Source: Platerodrilus igneus (Eukaryota > Arthropoda > Insecta > Coleoptera > Lycidae). Taken from it: a stretch of 64,000 nt of DNA. The stretch is taken from NCBI GenBank assembly GCA_036346225.1, contig JARFIW010000668.1, positions 682,001-746,000 on the forward strand, given 5' to 3'. A program made the translations under genes and the position numbers. Under the pieces are notes generated by a model that did not search any database, was not told the DNA's origin, and saw nothing but the letters and a program-made list of their open reading frames with translations. This document shows, piece after piece, positions 10,750 through 21,598 of the stretch; the first letter of the stretch is position 1, and every line of letters begins with the position of its first letter.

Positions 10750-11111
10750 ATATCTGGACGTGGAAAAGACGGCAGGTGAAGAGAAAGGCAAAGTCAAGGT
10801 CGAACCGTGCCGGACTGCAGTTCCCCGTCGGCAGAATACATAGGCTGCTTCGGAAGGGCAACTACGCCAAACGCGTCGGCGTCGGACCACCCGTCTATCT
10901 AGCGGCGGTGATGGAATATTTGGCCGCCGAGGTGCTCGAGTTGGTAGGCAACGCCGCTCGCGACAACAAGAAGACTCGCATCATTCCACGACACCTGCAG
11001 CTCATCATTAGGAACGATGAAAAACTGAACGAACTCCTGTTCGGAGTTACCATCGCTCAGGGCGGCAACCTCCGTAACATTCAAGCAGTTTTCCTGCCAG
11101 AGAAGATATAG
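10750..11111 (+). pseudogene. H2A: histone H2A pseudogene
   Basis: Clear H2A: S-G-R-G-K start, [42 protein letters not shown], and G-V-T-I-A-Q-G-G. The start codon has become ATA (10750-10752) and a frameshift follows within the first ten codons. Substitutions alter conserved sites: A-E-R-V to A-K-R-V, G-A-P to G-P-P, the acidic-patch region N-D-E-E to N-D-E-K, and L-L-S-G to L-L-F-G. A stop after L-P-E-K-I removes the basic C-terminal tail. It cannot make a normal nucleosome subunit. It faces away from H2B. About 30 bases after its stop the sequence returns to LINE copy B. Confidence 0.93.
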
Positions 11112-11144
11112 AAAAAGATTTAGACGCCCCCTCTCCCTTTTTTT

Positions 11145-12343
11145 CTTGTCCACTTCTCCTACTGTTCAGGTTTCACGGCCGCACAGTGCTGTGCTCCACA
11201 CATATGTTTTATGTTTTTATGTTTGTTGTCTTTGAACACAATAGTTGCTGATTCTTGTTAATTGCGACTTTGTGTTAATATTTGTTTTATATCTTTTGCG
11301 CTTTTCTCATCTTGCATTATTTGACTTCCTAGGTAGCAGAAATTCCTAACCTCTTGTAAGTTCTTGTTACCTACTTGTACTTTTGTTTTTGGTTTATTTT
11401 CCTCTTCTTAGCATACTACTACTTTAGTTTTATGTTTGTAAATTTTCACACCGTATCTCTCTGTTAGAACTGTTTCCATTTCATTAAGAGCACCTTCTAA
11501 CTCTTTTTTGCTAGATGCTAATACCGCTATATCATCTGCGAATCCCAGCATATCAATTTTTTCTCCTTGCATAGTAATTCCAAATGTCTTCCTGCATATG
11601 AAAGTATTCATTGCCTCTTCAATGTACAAGTTAAAAATTAATGGAGATAGGCACCATCCCTGTCTCACCCCTTTCCTAATGTTTACTTCTCTACGTTCCG
11701 GCTCCAATTCTATTACTACTGTTTGCTCTTTGTATAAGCTATGTACTATTTGTCTATCCCTATAACTCATACCAATCTTTTTGAGTATTTTAAACATTTT
11801 CTTCCATTCTACATTGTCGAATGCTTTTTCCAGATCTACAAACCCTATATATACGCTTTCCCCTTTTTCTATTGTTTCTCCATTATCACTCTCACAGCTA
11901 AAATAGCCTCCCGTGTTCCCCTGTTTTGCCTAAACCCAAATTAATCTTCTCCTAGTGTTTCTTCAGCTCGTTATTTTGACACGTGTGCTGTCAAACTTAT
12001 TATTCGAAAATTTTCACATTTATTCGCACCTATCTTTTGGTATAGTCACTATGATGTTACTTTTGAAATCTTTGGGAATCTCGCTTGTCTCATCCATATA
12101 GCTTACAAGTTGGAAGAGACGTTCTGTTACTGCTTGTGCAGAAGCTTTTAGATTTTCTGCTTGCACGTTATCTGTACCCGGCGGCTTACCATCTTTCAGA
12201 CCCTTTAATGCTCATTCAAGCTCATCTCTAAGTATAGGATATAACAAGTCATCATTTTCAATGTCTGATTTCTATTTGAATCCTGCTAGTTACTTTCCTG
12301 CATATAAATTCTATATATCTTCTTGCCATCTACCCACTTTCTC
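11145..12343 (-). mobile_element. LINE copy B, reverse transcriptase section
   Basis: A 129-codon minus frame (11797-11408) carries the RT core: R-K-G-V-R-Q-G-W-C-L-S-P-L-I-F-N, then G-F-A-D-D-I-A-V-L-A with both catalytic aspartates intact, then T-E-R-Y-G-V-K-I. Upstream (about 12200-11800), broken frames give the fingers domain, including A-V-T-E-R-L-F-Q-L-V and E-I-P-K-D-F-K. Downstream the frame decays through C-Y-L-G-S-Q-I to V-D-K-K-K at 11145, where the histone block begins. This is the best-preserved RT of the family in the window, but it is still frameshifted and interrupted twice. Confidence 0.88.
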
Positions 12344-13012
12344 TGCATTTTCAACGAACTTCGTTCGTTTATGAAATCGATTTGTCGTCCGTCTGTCTGT
12401 CCGTCCGAGGCCTATCTAATGGTCGGACATCAATGTGTGATACATCAATCGATTCAGCTCGGTGTCCTGAGCTTAAGTTTTAATGTCAGTTGAAATCGGG
12501 CCACTGGGACGCCGTGCCCCCGCGATATTCCGTCGGGAAAATTAAAATTTCAAATAGGTCCAAAATTAATGTGCGATACATATTTGGACTCCCCTAACAT
12601 AGCTGAGTCGAAATATGGTACCCCCCACAAAATCTGACCACGGATACCCGACCCCCCCCGGGGAATTAATTTTTATCAAAAATTTAAAATAAGTCCAAAA
12701 TTAATGTGCGATACATATTTAGAATCCTCTGAAAAAACTGAATCGAAATATGATGCCCCCTTATTTACACACACACACACACACACGCACAAACACACAT
12801 ACATACATACATACACACACACATATATAGCTTTTAAAATATTTATTCAATAAAATAAAATATATTAAAATGTCTCTTTTGTTGTTTATAAATTTTTGTA
12901 TTTTATCTGAATACTTATAATTATTACAACATAATAATTTTAATTTCTTTAAATTGTTTTAAAGTAAGTCTACATTTGGAAGTTCGTTGCGACAATGCCT
13001 TGCATTTTCAAC
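12344..13012. mobile_element. 645-bp insertion in LINE copy B with 12-bp target duplication
   Basis: TGCATTTTCAAC occurs at 12344-12355 and again at 13001-13012. Removing 12356-13012 rejoins the LINE frame as V-E-N-A-E-K-V-G-R-W-Q. The insert has no ORF. It contains a CCGTCTGTCTGTCCGTCCG tract, two copies of a block around TCCAAAATTAATGTGCGATA (12560 and 12691), and a CA/CATA microsatellite (12769-12830). The 12-bp duplication fits target-primed reverse transcription, as for a SINE or a short LINE derivative. I see no tRNA-like head. Confidence 0.75.
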
Positions 13013-14410
13013 TTGTCTATAATAAAGTTTCCTCTCGTGTCCCTTATATTTTTGCTATACGGTTTTATATCCCTAAAATTCATTCTAATTAGTTTGTATG
13101 CTTCATCTGTTTTTTCTATTTCCATCTTAGTTTGAACCTTTTTGCACTTTTCGTTAGCTGTTCGTTAGCTTTCCTGCATTTGCGAATAATTTCCCATTTC
13201 ATGGCTTTGTATCTATGTTTTCCTGTTTCGTCTGATCTATTTTTGTATTTTTGACTTTCTTCTATAATTTAGGATATCTTTTCTTATCCATGGTTTCTTA
13301 TTTTTTTGTGTATACCTCAGAATATCTCTGGCTGCCATGTCGAAGCTGGATCTAATGTTATTCCATTCTGCTTCTACTTCCTTAGTAATCAGAAATTTTC
13401 CCGATATCTTTCAGGAATTCATTTGACTTTTTTTTCAAATCTTTCGTGGATAATTTTCTCTTTTAGTTTCTCAAAGCCAAAGTGCCTTTTTTTCATTCCT
13501 TTTTTCAAAATTTTAAATTGAAGAGTGGCCTTCATAATTACGATGTTGTGGTCGGTGTCTATATCTGTTTCTGGATAGCTTCTACAGTCTTTTATTTGAT
13601 TCTTAAACCGTTGTCTAACAAGAATGTAATCTATTTGATTTCCTCCTATATCTCCTGGCATCTTCTACGTATATCGTCTTCTAGCATGATGTTGAAATAA
13701 TGTGTTTGTGATGATTAAATTGTTCTTGTCGCAATATTCTACCAGCCTATTTCCTCTGTCGTTTCTCGTGCCTAAACCAAATAAACCTCCTACCACTCCT
13801 TCCCTACCTTCACTTACCACTGCATTAAAATCTCCCGTATTTATTAAATTTTCATGTCCTTTTACGTATCTTAATATGTCTTCGATATCTTTGTAGATTG
13901 CTTATATCTCTTCGTCGCTGTAGCTAGAGATGGGCATGTATACTTGTACTATTACTGTATTTACCGGTTTAGAGTCTAATCTAACCATCAGTACTCTTTC
14001 GTTCTTTGTAAGGAATTTTTCTACACAGTGTCCTATCTTTTTTGCATTACTATCCCCACACCCAAATTTCCTTCCTCTGCTCCACTCCAAAAGTCCCCCA
14101 CCTCGGGCCACCGAATGTCGCTGATTCCTATTATGTCTAGTGCTAACCTATTTATTTCAATTTTTAGTTTCTCTAGCTGACCTACTTGCTCTATACTTTT
14201 AACATTCCACGCTCCAATTCTCAAAATCTTCCCGACTCCTATTTTGAACTTTTCGATCGCATCTCCAAAATAGTCCCCTTCCGGAGATCCAAATGGGGGA
14301 CAATTCCCTGACACGGTTCTCTTGAAACATGTTAGGCGAGCATTTTCACAAAAATACGTCCCCGTTCGGAAGAGAGGTAAAATGGAGGTCCCGTGTGTGA
14401 GTGTTGTCAT
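13001..14410 (-). mobile_element. LINE copy B, AP-type endonuclease section
   Basis: Minus-strand frames give an endonuclease/exonuclease/phosphatase domain of the type annotated as craniofacial-development-protein-2-like in RTE LINEs: I-G-A-W-N-V-K-S-I at about 14225, L-D-I-I-G-I-S-D-I-R-W-P (one E to D change in I-S-E), V-N-T-V-I-V-Q-V-Y-M-P at about 13950, and Q-I-D-Y-I-L-V with S-Y-P-E-T-D-I-D-T-D-H near 13560-13640. The T-D-H catalytic triad end is present. Frameshifts separate the blocks. This part fixes the element as an AP-endonuclease LINE. Confidence 0.88.
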
Positions 14411-14540
14411 GCGCGTTAAAGATTCCTACCTTGCTTGAAACAGCAAGGGTTCGGAAAAATTCAAAATTTTCTAGGTAAAAAAACTCGCTTCTTGGCCAAT
14501 GTAGTACCTTCGGGTGGAGTATTGGACAAAATCAAATGTA
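14328..14540 (+). repeat. 200-bp interspersed repeat, copy 1
   Basis: A segment with TGTTAGGCGAGCATTTT, GGAGGTCCCGTGTGTGAGTG, TTGAAACAGCAAGGGTT and CTTGGCCAATGTAG is repeated with about 10 per cent difference at 28860-29056. At this site it overlaps the 5' end of the minus-strand LINE; at the other site it lies past a LINE 3' region in the same plus orientation. No coding function is seen. Confidence 0.7.
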
Positions 14541-14559
14541 AGGACTATTTTAAATCCGG

Positions 14560-16920
14560 AATCTTTTACCCCAGAGAATGCCATCATGTTTATTACAATT
14601 TAAGTACGCCGTGTATTTGGGAGGTAATGCGGTGGTTTCTCGTTGCCTTCCGCATCGCAGTAGTGTGTCTTAGACTGCCATACCAATCCCTATGGTATCT
14701 GCCAATCTAAGTACCGAAAGAGCAGTTGTCCTCTTTCGAGGACCTATTTTAGTCTGGTTCCTCACTTACGACTCTACTACTTGGACCTGTAGTTTGGCTC
14801 TTTAGCTTATTAGAACACGCAAACCATTTTACCTCTTCTAGTAATCTACAACTTCGGCAAGGTGCAGGTCTATTCGAAATAGGATTGCGACTAATAAAAT
14901 TGTGATGTGTCACACTTAATATAAAATATCCTGTACATTTGAACATCATAAGACGTGTCAGTTATATTTCAGACAATAAATAGAATCAGTATAATTTTAT
15001 TTAGAAAGCTCGCACTTATTTCTTATTAATTTTTGAACACAATTAACCATAATATTTTTTCGTTTTCCTTCTGAAGTGACAACTAATTTCTAAGAGTAAC
15101 CTTAAGTGACCCAATGCACTAAAAATTCAAAGTGGCATAAAAAGTACAAAACGTCGTTACATTTTCTTGATGTGCCCTACAACCCAAAAAGAAAATGTTT
15201 CTGTAATACGACTCAAGGTGAGGGTGACGTTTGTCAAATATCAAAGTCCTAATTCAGTTAAGAAGTAAGCTACAGAAACCTTTGCTGGTCAGTGTCTGAC
15301 TATACTTAACCAACTGCAGAGTTATTAAATCTAGGGCGAAGTATTCGTCCAATAAACTGTATACATTATAGGACCCAATCTCTACAAACAATTTTTTCTC
15401 GTACAGCGTAAAGCGTTGTTTTATTTGAACTAAGGTTTTGCAGGTAGGAAATCGACGCGTAAAAAATATCTACGTAAGAGGTGTTATTTATACTATTTTT
15501 TTTTATTCGGTTCGACAAGGTAAGTACTACAACTTCAAATCGAAGGTTGTTGAGAAAAAAGTAGTGTGCCATGAACTACTTAACCCCGCTAACTTTTTTT
15601 CTGAAACGATTGCGCATTGCTTCTATAAATGAAAATACATTTACAAGCAATATTTCACTCCTGAATGGTTTGGTTAAATTTTGCCCGTGATCGAAAGAAA
15701 ATGCAGTATTAATTTCTTCTAAATGAAAATGTATCAAATGACTGCATTCGGATCCTGACGCTTAAATTCTCGCTGTTTATATTTAATTATAGGAATTATC
15801 TAATATCATACATCCGTTTTTCCTAAAAAAAACTATTTACTTATTATCTAACAATGATTCATTGGTTACATCTAACACGTTCAGTTCTAGACTTGTAAAA
15901 TAATAACAAATATTGATTTTAACAAGTACTTTACATTGAAGAATATTTACACATTTAAGAATCACAGCACGTATACTATTACAACCTGTATTTTGATAAG
16001 ACTATCAGAATCGTAATTCTACTATTCGTTGGTGCAACATCCGTGAGTAATGCGTAATTATAACAGTGACTTTTTTTATTGCCTGCTGTTAGATTGCCTG
16101 CAATCGGTTATTCAGGATAGATTACTGTGTTACCTTCAATATGCCAACACGTAAGTTATTTTTTACAAATTCAATAACATCTTTCAATAAAAACACTAAA
16201 TTACATTTAACAAAATATAAATAGCTCTTGATGAGTCAACAATTTTAAAATATCAATAACCAGCTTATAATTCAAGATACCGAGATTACCACCGGCGTAT
16301 CAGCCCGAAGTTCTGAAGGGAGGAAAATAAGTGAAAAATAAAACATTGTTGGCTGTTGTTTGTGGTTACATTGTCTACTATTCAGAAGACTTACTAATTA
16401 TTGTCACTTTTTGCTTTACAATGAAATGCGGTTAGTACATACTAATTATTTCGACACTTGATGTGAAAAACATTGTAACTCACTTTGCTTAGTTTACAGA
16501 ACAGCATTTTAATGAATTTTGCACAACCTCTTTATTGTTATTTTTTATTGTTTATATATTTTTAGTTTTCTTAAACCATTTTTTCAAACTTTCATCATTA
16601 TGAAATAGTTTTTTGTTAAGCTATTGTAAGCTTATTTTCATCGAGGTACAATACCACATTTTTTGAAATGTTTACGTGAAGATCACTGTTACTAGTTAAT
16701 ACAAAGTTATTTCAACAAATATGTTTGTTTGCTTTATATACAGCTAAATGGTAACCAATGGGAAAATAAGGAAAAATTATTTATAAAGTATTTTTTTAAT
16801 TATTTCATTAAAAATCCATTTATATTATGAAACAAGTACGTTTACAAATATTACAAATTTAAAAAAGTGCATATTAACAAATGTTACATTCCCTCAATAC
16901 AAAATGATTAAAAGAATTTA
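14560..16920. other. noncoding stretch
   Basis: Over 2 kb of AT-rich sequence without a supportable ORF, RNA gene or recognised repeat. Confidence 0.35.
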
Positions 16921-16934
16921 TAAAACAAACTTAA

Positions 16935-18124
16935 ACAATATATTCTGAAAAAAACAACCCATACTTTTCATCGCTCTCATCAGTCAATTCTGAAATTGTA
17001 TGGGAACAAGGGTGATTTAAATAGATGTTCCAGTATTGCTCTAGAATAGTTTTACTATAGAGCACAAATTAGATAAATCTTTATATTTTGAAGTTGCTAT
17101 GGGAAATAATCCGTGACACGCTAAAGGAATTTGCAGTTTCCATAAATCTTTAATATGTTTACTACCACTTTTCGTAGTTCTTTTGCTAACTTTGTGTTTG
17201 CATTCTAGGTCTATAGAAAATATTTCATCACAAATCAGATCATATTGAAAATTGAGAACATGGTGTTGCTCTTTGCATATTTTTACATATTGTATTTTAG
17301 ATCAGGAAACTTTGCGTTTGTTTGTGTCTAACTCCCAATTTGGTATTTTTTTTTTAAATGATTTAAAGTCCAGAATATCATTTTGAATTAGTTCTTTTAA
17401 ATCGTATGGTTTTCATGTAACTTTAGCACACCTTATCAGTGTATACCACTGTTGTGGAATATAAATAACGACCTTTTTCCTTCGTTCGATAAGGGCATGC
17501 ATCGAATCATCCTCAAATTGAGAGTGACCTACCTCAAAAAACGTATGTGTATTATTAATATTTATTAACTTAGAAGCATAATCATAGATTAAAAACATAA
17601 TTCGATTTCGTTTTTGTCCCCCACAACAATCTGAATAAAATCTAAACTCTAGTGACCCATCAGCAACCTTGCTTTTTATAAAATCAAACAAGGCGCTGCC
17701 TAATTCATTAGACCCCTTTTTGCCTGTAGTTTCGTTCCATGCACAACAATAACTTTCTGTAGATACAATATCAAATATAGTGAAAGTGTACACTTTAAAC
17801 TTTCTTTTATAGTAAAGTAGTTATACCTTTGATTGCTGCTTAGTTAATATTTTTTGCAAATCAAAGCACGCAGTTACAATATTTTTTGCCCTTTGGGAAA
17901 CCTTATCATGATTTTTGACTTCAGGTACAATAAATTTGTTTGCAATATGTATAGCATATTTCTTCCTTTTTGGCTTTCTCTTCTTCAGTTGCTGTTTTTT
18001 GAACTTCACAAGTAAGACAATGATCTTTTTTGGGCACAAAAAAGCCGATGTTGAACTCAGTATTAAAGATATGTCTGTACTGGTCTCTAGTAGCTATCTT
18101 GTTACGTAGTTTAGTTTCCGCCAT
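16935..18124 (-). pseudogene. decayed DDE-type transposase-like protein
   Basis: Minus-strand frames in three pieces (18124-17921, 18039-17821, 17793-17413, then broken to about 16935) form one protein: Y-R-H-I-F-N-T-E-F-N-I-G-F then C-L-T-C; a Y-Y-K-R-K followed by Y-T-F-T-I-F-D; F-Y-S-D-C-C-G-G-Q-K-R-N-R; and H-T-F-F-E-V-G-H-S-Q-F-E-D-D-S-M-H. The pattern F-Y-S-D-x-C-G-G-Q with G-H-x-x-x-E-x-D-x-x-H is widespread in transposon-derived insect and fish proteins and looks like a DDE/RNase H fold. I cannot name the superfamily with certainty. Frameshifts at about 17960 and 17800 and stops near 17410 and 17310 make it inactive. No terminal repeats found. Confidence 0.65.
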
Positions 18125-18337
18125 CCATTTACTCTATAGTGAATATAATTTGGGGAAGTTTAAGATTCATCAAAATACATCTTCGAAGTTCTTTGCCTTA
18201 CGTAGTGAGATTCTTTTGGTGGAATGGAATTTATATGTTTACGAACAGATATTTAAATTTCTATCATCAACAGCATTTGCTCTATTTCAATGTCGACCTC
18301 GTAAATATATGAGTATGCATCCCCCATTCTAGACAAA

Positions 18338-18928
18338 ATGTCAAAATGACAAAATGATATAGTGACACAAAGACAAAATGACTAAATGACAAAATGACAA
18401 AATGACAAAATGACAAAATGACAAAATGACAAAATGACAAAATGACAAAATGACAAAATGACAAAATGACAAAATGACAAAATGACAAAATGACAAAATG
18501 ACAAAATGACAAAATGACAGTGACATAGTGACAAAATGACAAAATGACAAAATGACAAAATGACAAAATGACAAAATTGCAAAATGACAAAATGACAAAA
18601 TGACAAAATGACAAAATGACAAAATGACAAAATGACAAAATGACAAAATGACAAAATTACAAAATGACACAATGTCACAATGACACAATGACACAAGGAC
18701 ACACTATCACAATGACACAATGACATAATGACACATTGACACAATGACACAATGACACAATGACACAATGACACAATGACGCAATGACACAATGACACAA
18801 TGACACAATCACACAATGACACAGTGACACAATAGCACAGTGACAAAGTGATACAATGACAAAATGTTACAATGACAAAATGTCACAATGACACAATGAC
18901 TCAGTGATACGATGGCACAATGACAAGT
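18338..18928. repeat. octamer satellite array (ACAAAATG)n then (ACACAATG)n
   Basis: About 590 bp of an 8-bp unit. The left two thirds is mostly ACAAAATG with two short interruptions (near 18518 and 18575). From about 18660 the unit becomes ACACAATG with more variation. Long minus-strand ORFs here are periodic S-F-C-H-F-V-I-L artefacts and not genes. Confidence 0.95.
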
Positions 18929-19908
18929 GACACTTTTTAATCTTTTACTTTTATTATTACTTTTATAATTAGAATTATCGCCAGAATTGTACCAGAATTA
19001 TACCAGAATTAAAATTAGAATTGTTTTCGACGCAGATTAGAATTAGAATTTCTTTCGACGCAGATTAGAAATGAACCAGAAATAGTCCAGGAATGACTGG
19101 AAGCCGATTAGAAGCCCTATATGATTATAAATATTTAATTTAAATTAATTACAAAATTTCTACTCACGTTTTCTAAAAAACGCCAAAAACTCTTTATGTA
19201 TTCTTAACGTAATTATTGCACAGCACTATTTTGATTATAACATAAATTTTATTTATTTGACGCGTAGATTTCTAATTAAAAGTGATGTGAATACAACGTG
19301 CTTCACGTGAAAACTGACTTGCCTTATCACCGGTGGGTGTTAAATAGCTTTTTCCCACTACCTTTGGGTTGGGTTTCCAAGCAGTTTTGCAGATTGTCGC
19401 GACCAACCAGGTTTTCTTTAATATTTCAAGCTGATATCTGATGAAATTCCTTTGTATTTCCGTGTCATGGTGTTTATTTGCGATCTTTGATACCTTATTA
19501 TTTGTTATCGATGTAACTCTAGTGCTGTTTTTGTTTATTTGTTTATACGTTTTCTTATCAAAACGTTTATTGTTCTAGCGTAATTGCATGTAGATTTGTT
19601 AGGTTTCATCTTTTCTTCTGCGTATTTTATTTTATAAACTTGTAAAATACTCTTCAACGTAGTTTAAATACATGTACGATTATTTCTCTGCTGAATACGC
19701 GTTCTATTGTTGAAAGATATGCTTACTGGCATCGCTTAAAGTTAATTATGGTCTATATACAGGGTGTTAAATGCTTTTTATTTACATAATGTATGAATTA
19801 CTTATTTTTCTGCTAAATAAATGTAGTTTTCTGATTCCTATTGCTATTTACAGTTACTACACGACTCTTACTACTCAATACATCCTTAAACAACCCTTTA
19901 TCACAGCA

Positions 19909-19942
<34 letters not shown>

Positions 19943-21598
19943 GATATGGTTGCAATAACCCGGTGCCCCCTTTTTGTGAAATAAAAAGGTTAAAATTTTC
20001 CTTTTGTCAATTTTTAATTTTAATTTTGAATACCTCGGCTATTTTAATTTTGAATACCTAGCTCAGTTTTAACCACGCACGGAGCTTGCGACAATACGAC
20101 AACAAAGCCTTTAAATTTACCTTCTCCCTCTACTTCCTGTTTCTTTAAACCAAAACACCATTAAGCACAATTACTATAATATTTTCAAAAATATTTACAG
20201 TGTATGAAAGGTTTAAGAATTCTGTAAATAGAACTTCCTTTTAATAATTGAATAAAAATTCTTTTAATAATTATCATTCTCAAAGTTAATCAAAAAGCCA
20301 GTAAAATCGCCCTTTTTATTATTATCCGAAAGTCCCATGAACGTTCACTAAACTTTTTTCGTAATTTATAACGTGTATTAAAAAAAAAGGTTTTTGTTTA
20401 CCCTCACATAACATTTTCATGAAAGCAATTTTTAAATTATTCAAATTAGAAATATACAACGGAATATTCACATAAAAATAATAAAACGTTCACATTGGCT
20501 AACTTGTTGTTTCAAGCTGGAATCAGTCCCTGTACCAACTGCTCCCGTATTCAGCTTAGTGATTTAATAGTCCTAACGTTGAATCCAGATCTGCTTTAGA
20601 TATGGTCTGCATTTTTCTTGGCATAGCTTTAAATTATTTTAGCGTCTTTTGTTATTAAACTTCCTGGCTATATCCAGTAATTAATAATTGAATTAAATGC
20701 TTGTTGAACTTCCTCATTGTATCCAGAAATTATTCAGAGTCCTTTTTATTAATGTTAACATTAGAATTTAAATTAAAACAACCTTAAGTTACATACGTTT
20801 TTAAAGGGTTAAAACGACGAAACCCTTTTAATTTTTCACAATTACCATTGTACTATTCATTTCTTCACAATGAATCACTTCTAATTTTTTTACGTAAATA
20901 TTTTCTTGTAAGTAATGTGGACTAAGCCTTAATTCATGTTGAACTGATTTGTTTACAAATCCGGTCGTAATTAAAAGAATCGCCTATATATTGACAAACG
21001 CAGAGTTTGCTATTATACGCAATTCTTACGTACCAGGTTTTGGGCATTTCTATGGATTTTTGCCGTGTACACAAAACTGATGCGCTACTTTCAGCACGTG
21101 GTACTTCAAGATAATGCATTGATTATATTGGATTTTCTCATTTCAAGCACACGTAAATTATTGTTTGTACAACAAATTTGATGAACTTTGCTTTTATTAC
21201 CATGCCGTGTTTATTTGTAGTCTATCAGGTGTTGAATTTTACCTTCCTGGTCACGTATTCTTAATATAATTTATGTATTAAATTATATGCGTTTTCTATT
21301 ACGCATTTTAAACCTGCTTGTTCAATTAAGATTTTTAGCGTAATGATGATGCATTATTCATGCGTATTGTGTTTCAACTTCCATTCACGTTGTCTTATGA
21401 CTTGCCAAATCCTTTATTTAATCAAATCTTCTAAAGTATTTTTCATCTCTTAAATTAATTATGACTATGGTTTATATACAGGGTGTTGTCATTTACTTTC
21501 CTGCCTAACTGTTGTATTTCTTATTTTCTTCGCCATCATGTTGTTTTAATGAAGTGCACTATACTAGTGGTCCTATCTACCCCTAAATGACCTTATTA
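18929..21598. other. noncoding stretch with short duplications
   Basis: Two copies of AGATTAGAATTAGAATT plus TTTCGACGC lie at 19010-19065, and two copies of TTTTAATTTTGAATACCT at 20023-20061. A phrase ending TATATACAGGGTGTT occurs at 19751-19768 and 21473-21490, each followed about 130 bases later by a TCACAGCA...TG(T/C)TGTGA palindrome with a TA core. This suggests two diverged copies of one unit. No genes. Confidence 0.4.

Noticed and set aside
10562..10890. ORFs across the TA tract next to H2A
   Set aside because: They arise from I-Y repeats of the TA microsatellite and from the wrong frame of H2A.
18282..18846. Three overlapping minus ORFs of 117-154 codons
   Set aside because: They are translations of the octamer satellite (S-F-C-H-F-V-I-L repeats), open only because the period lacks stops.
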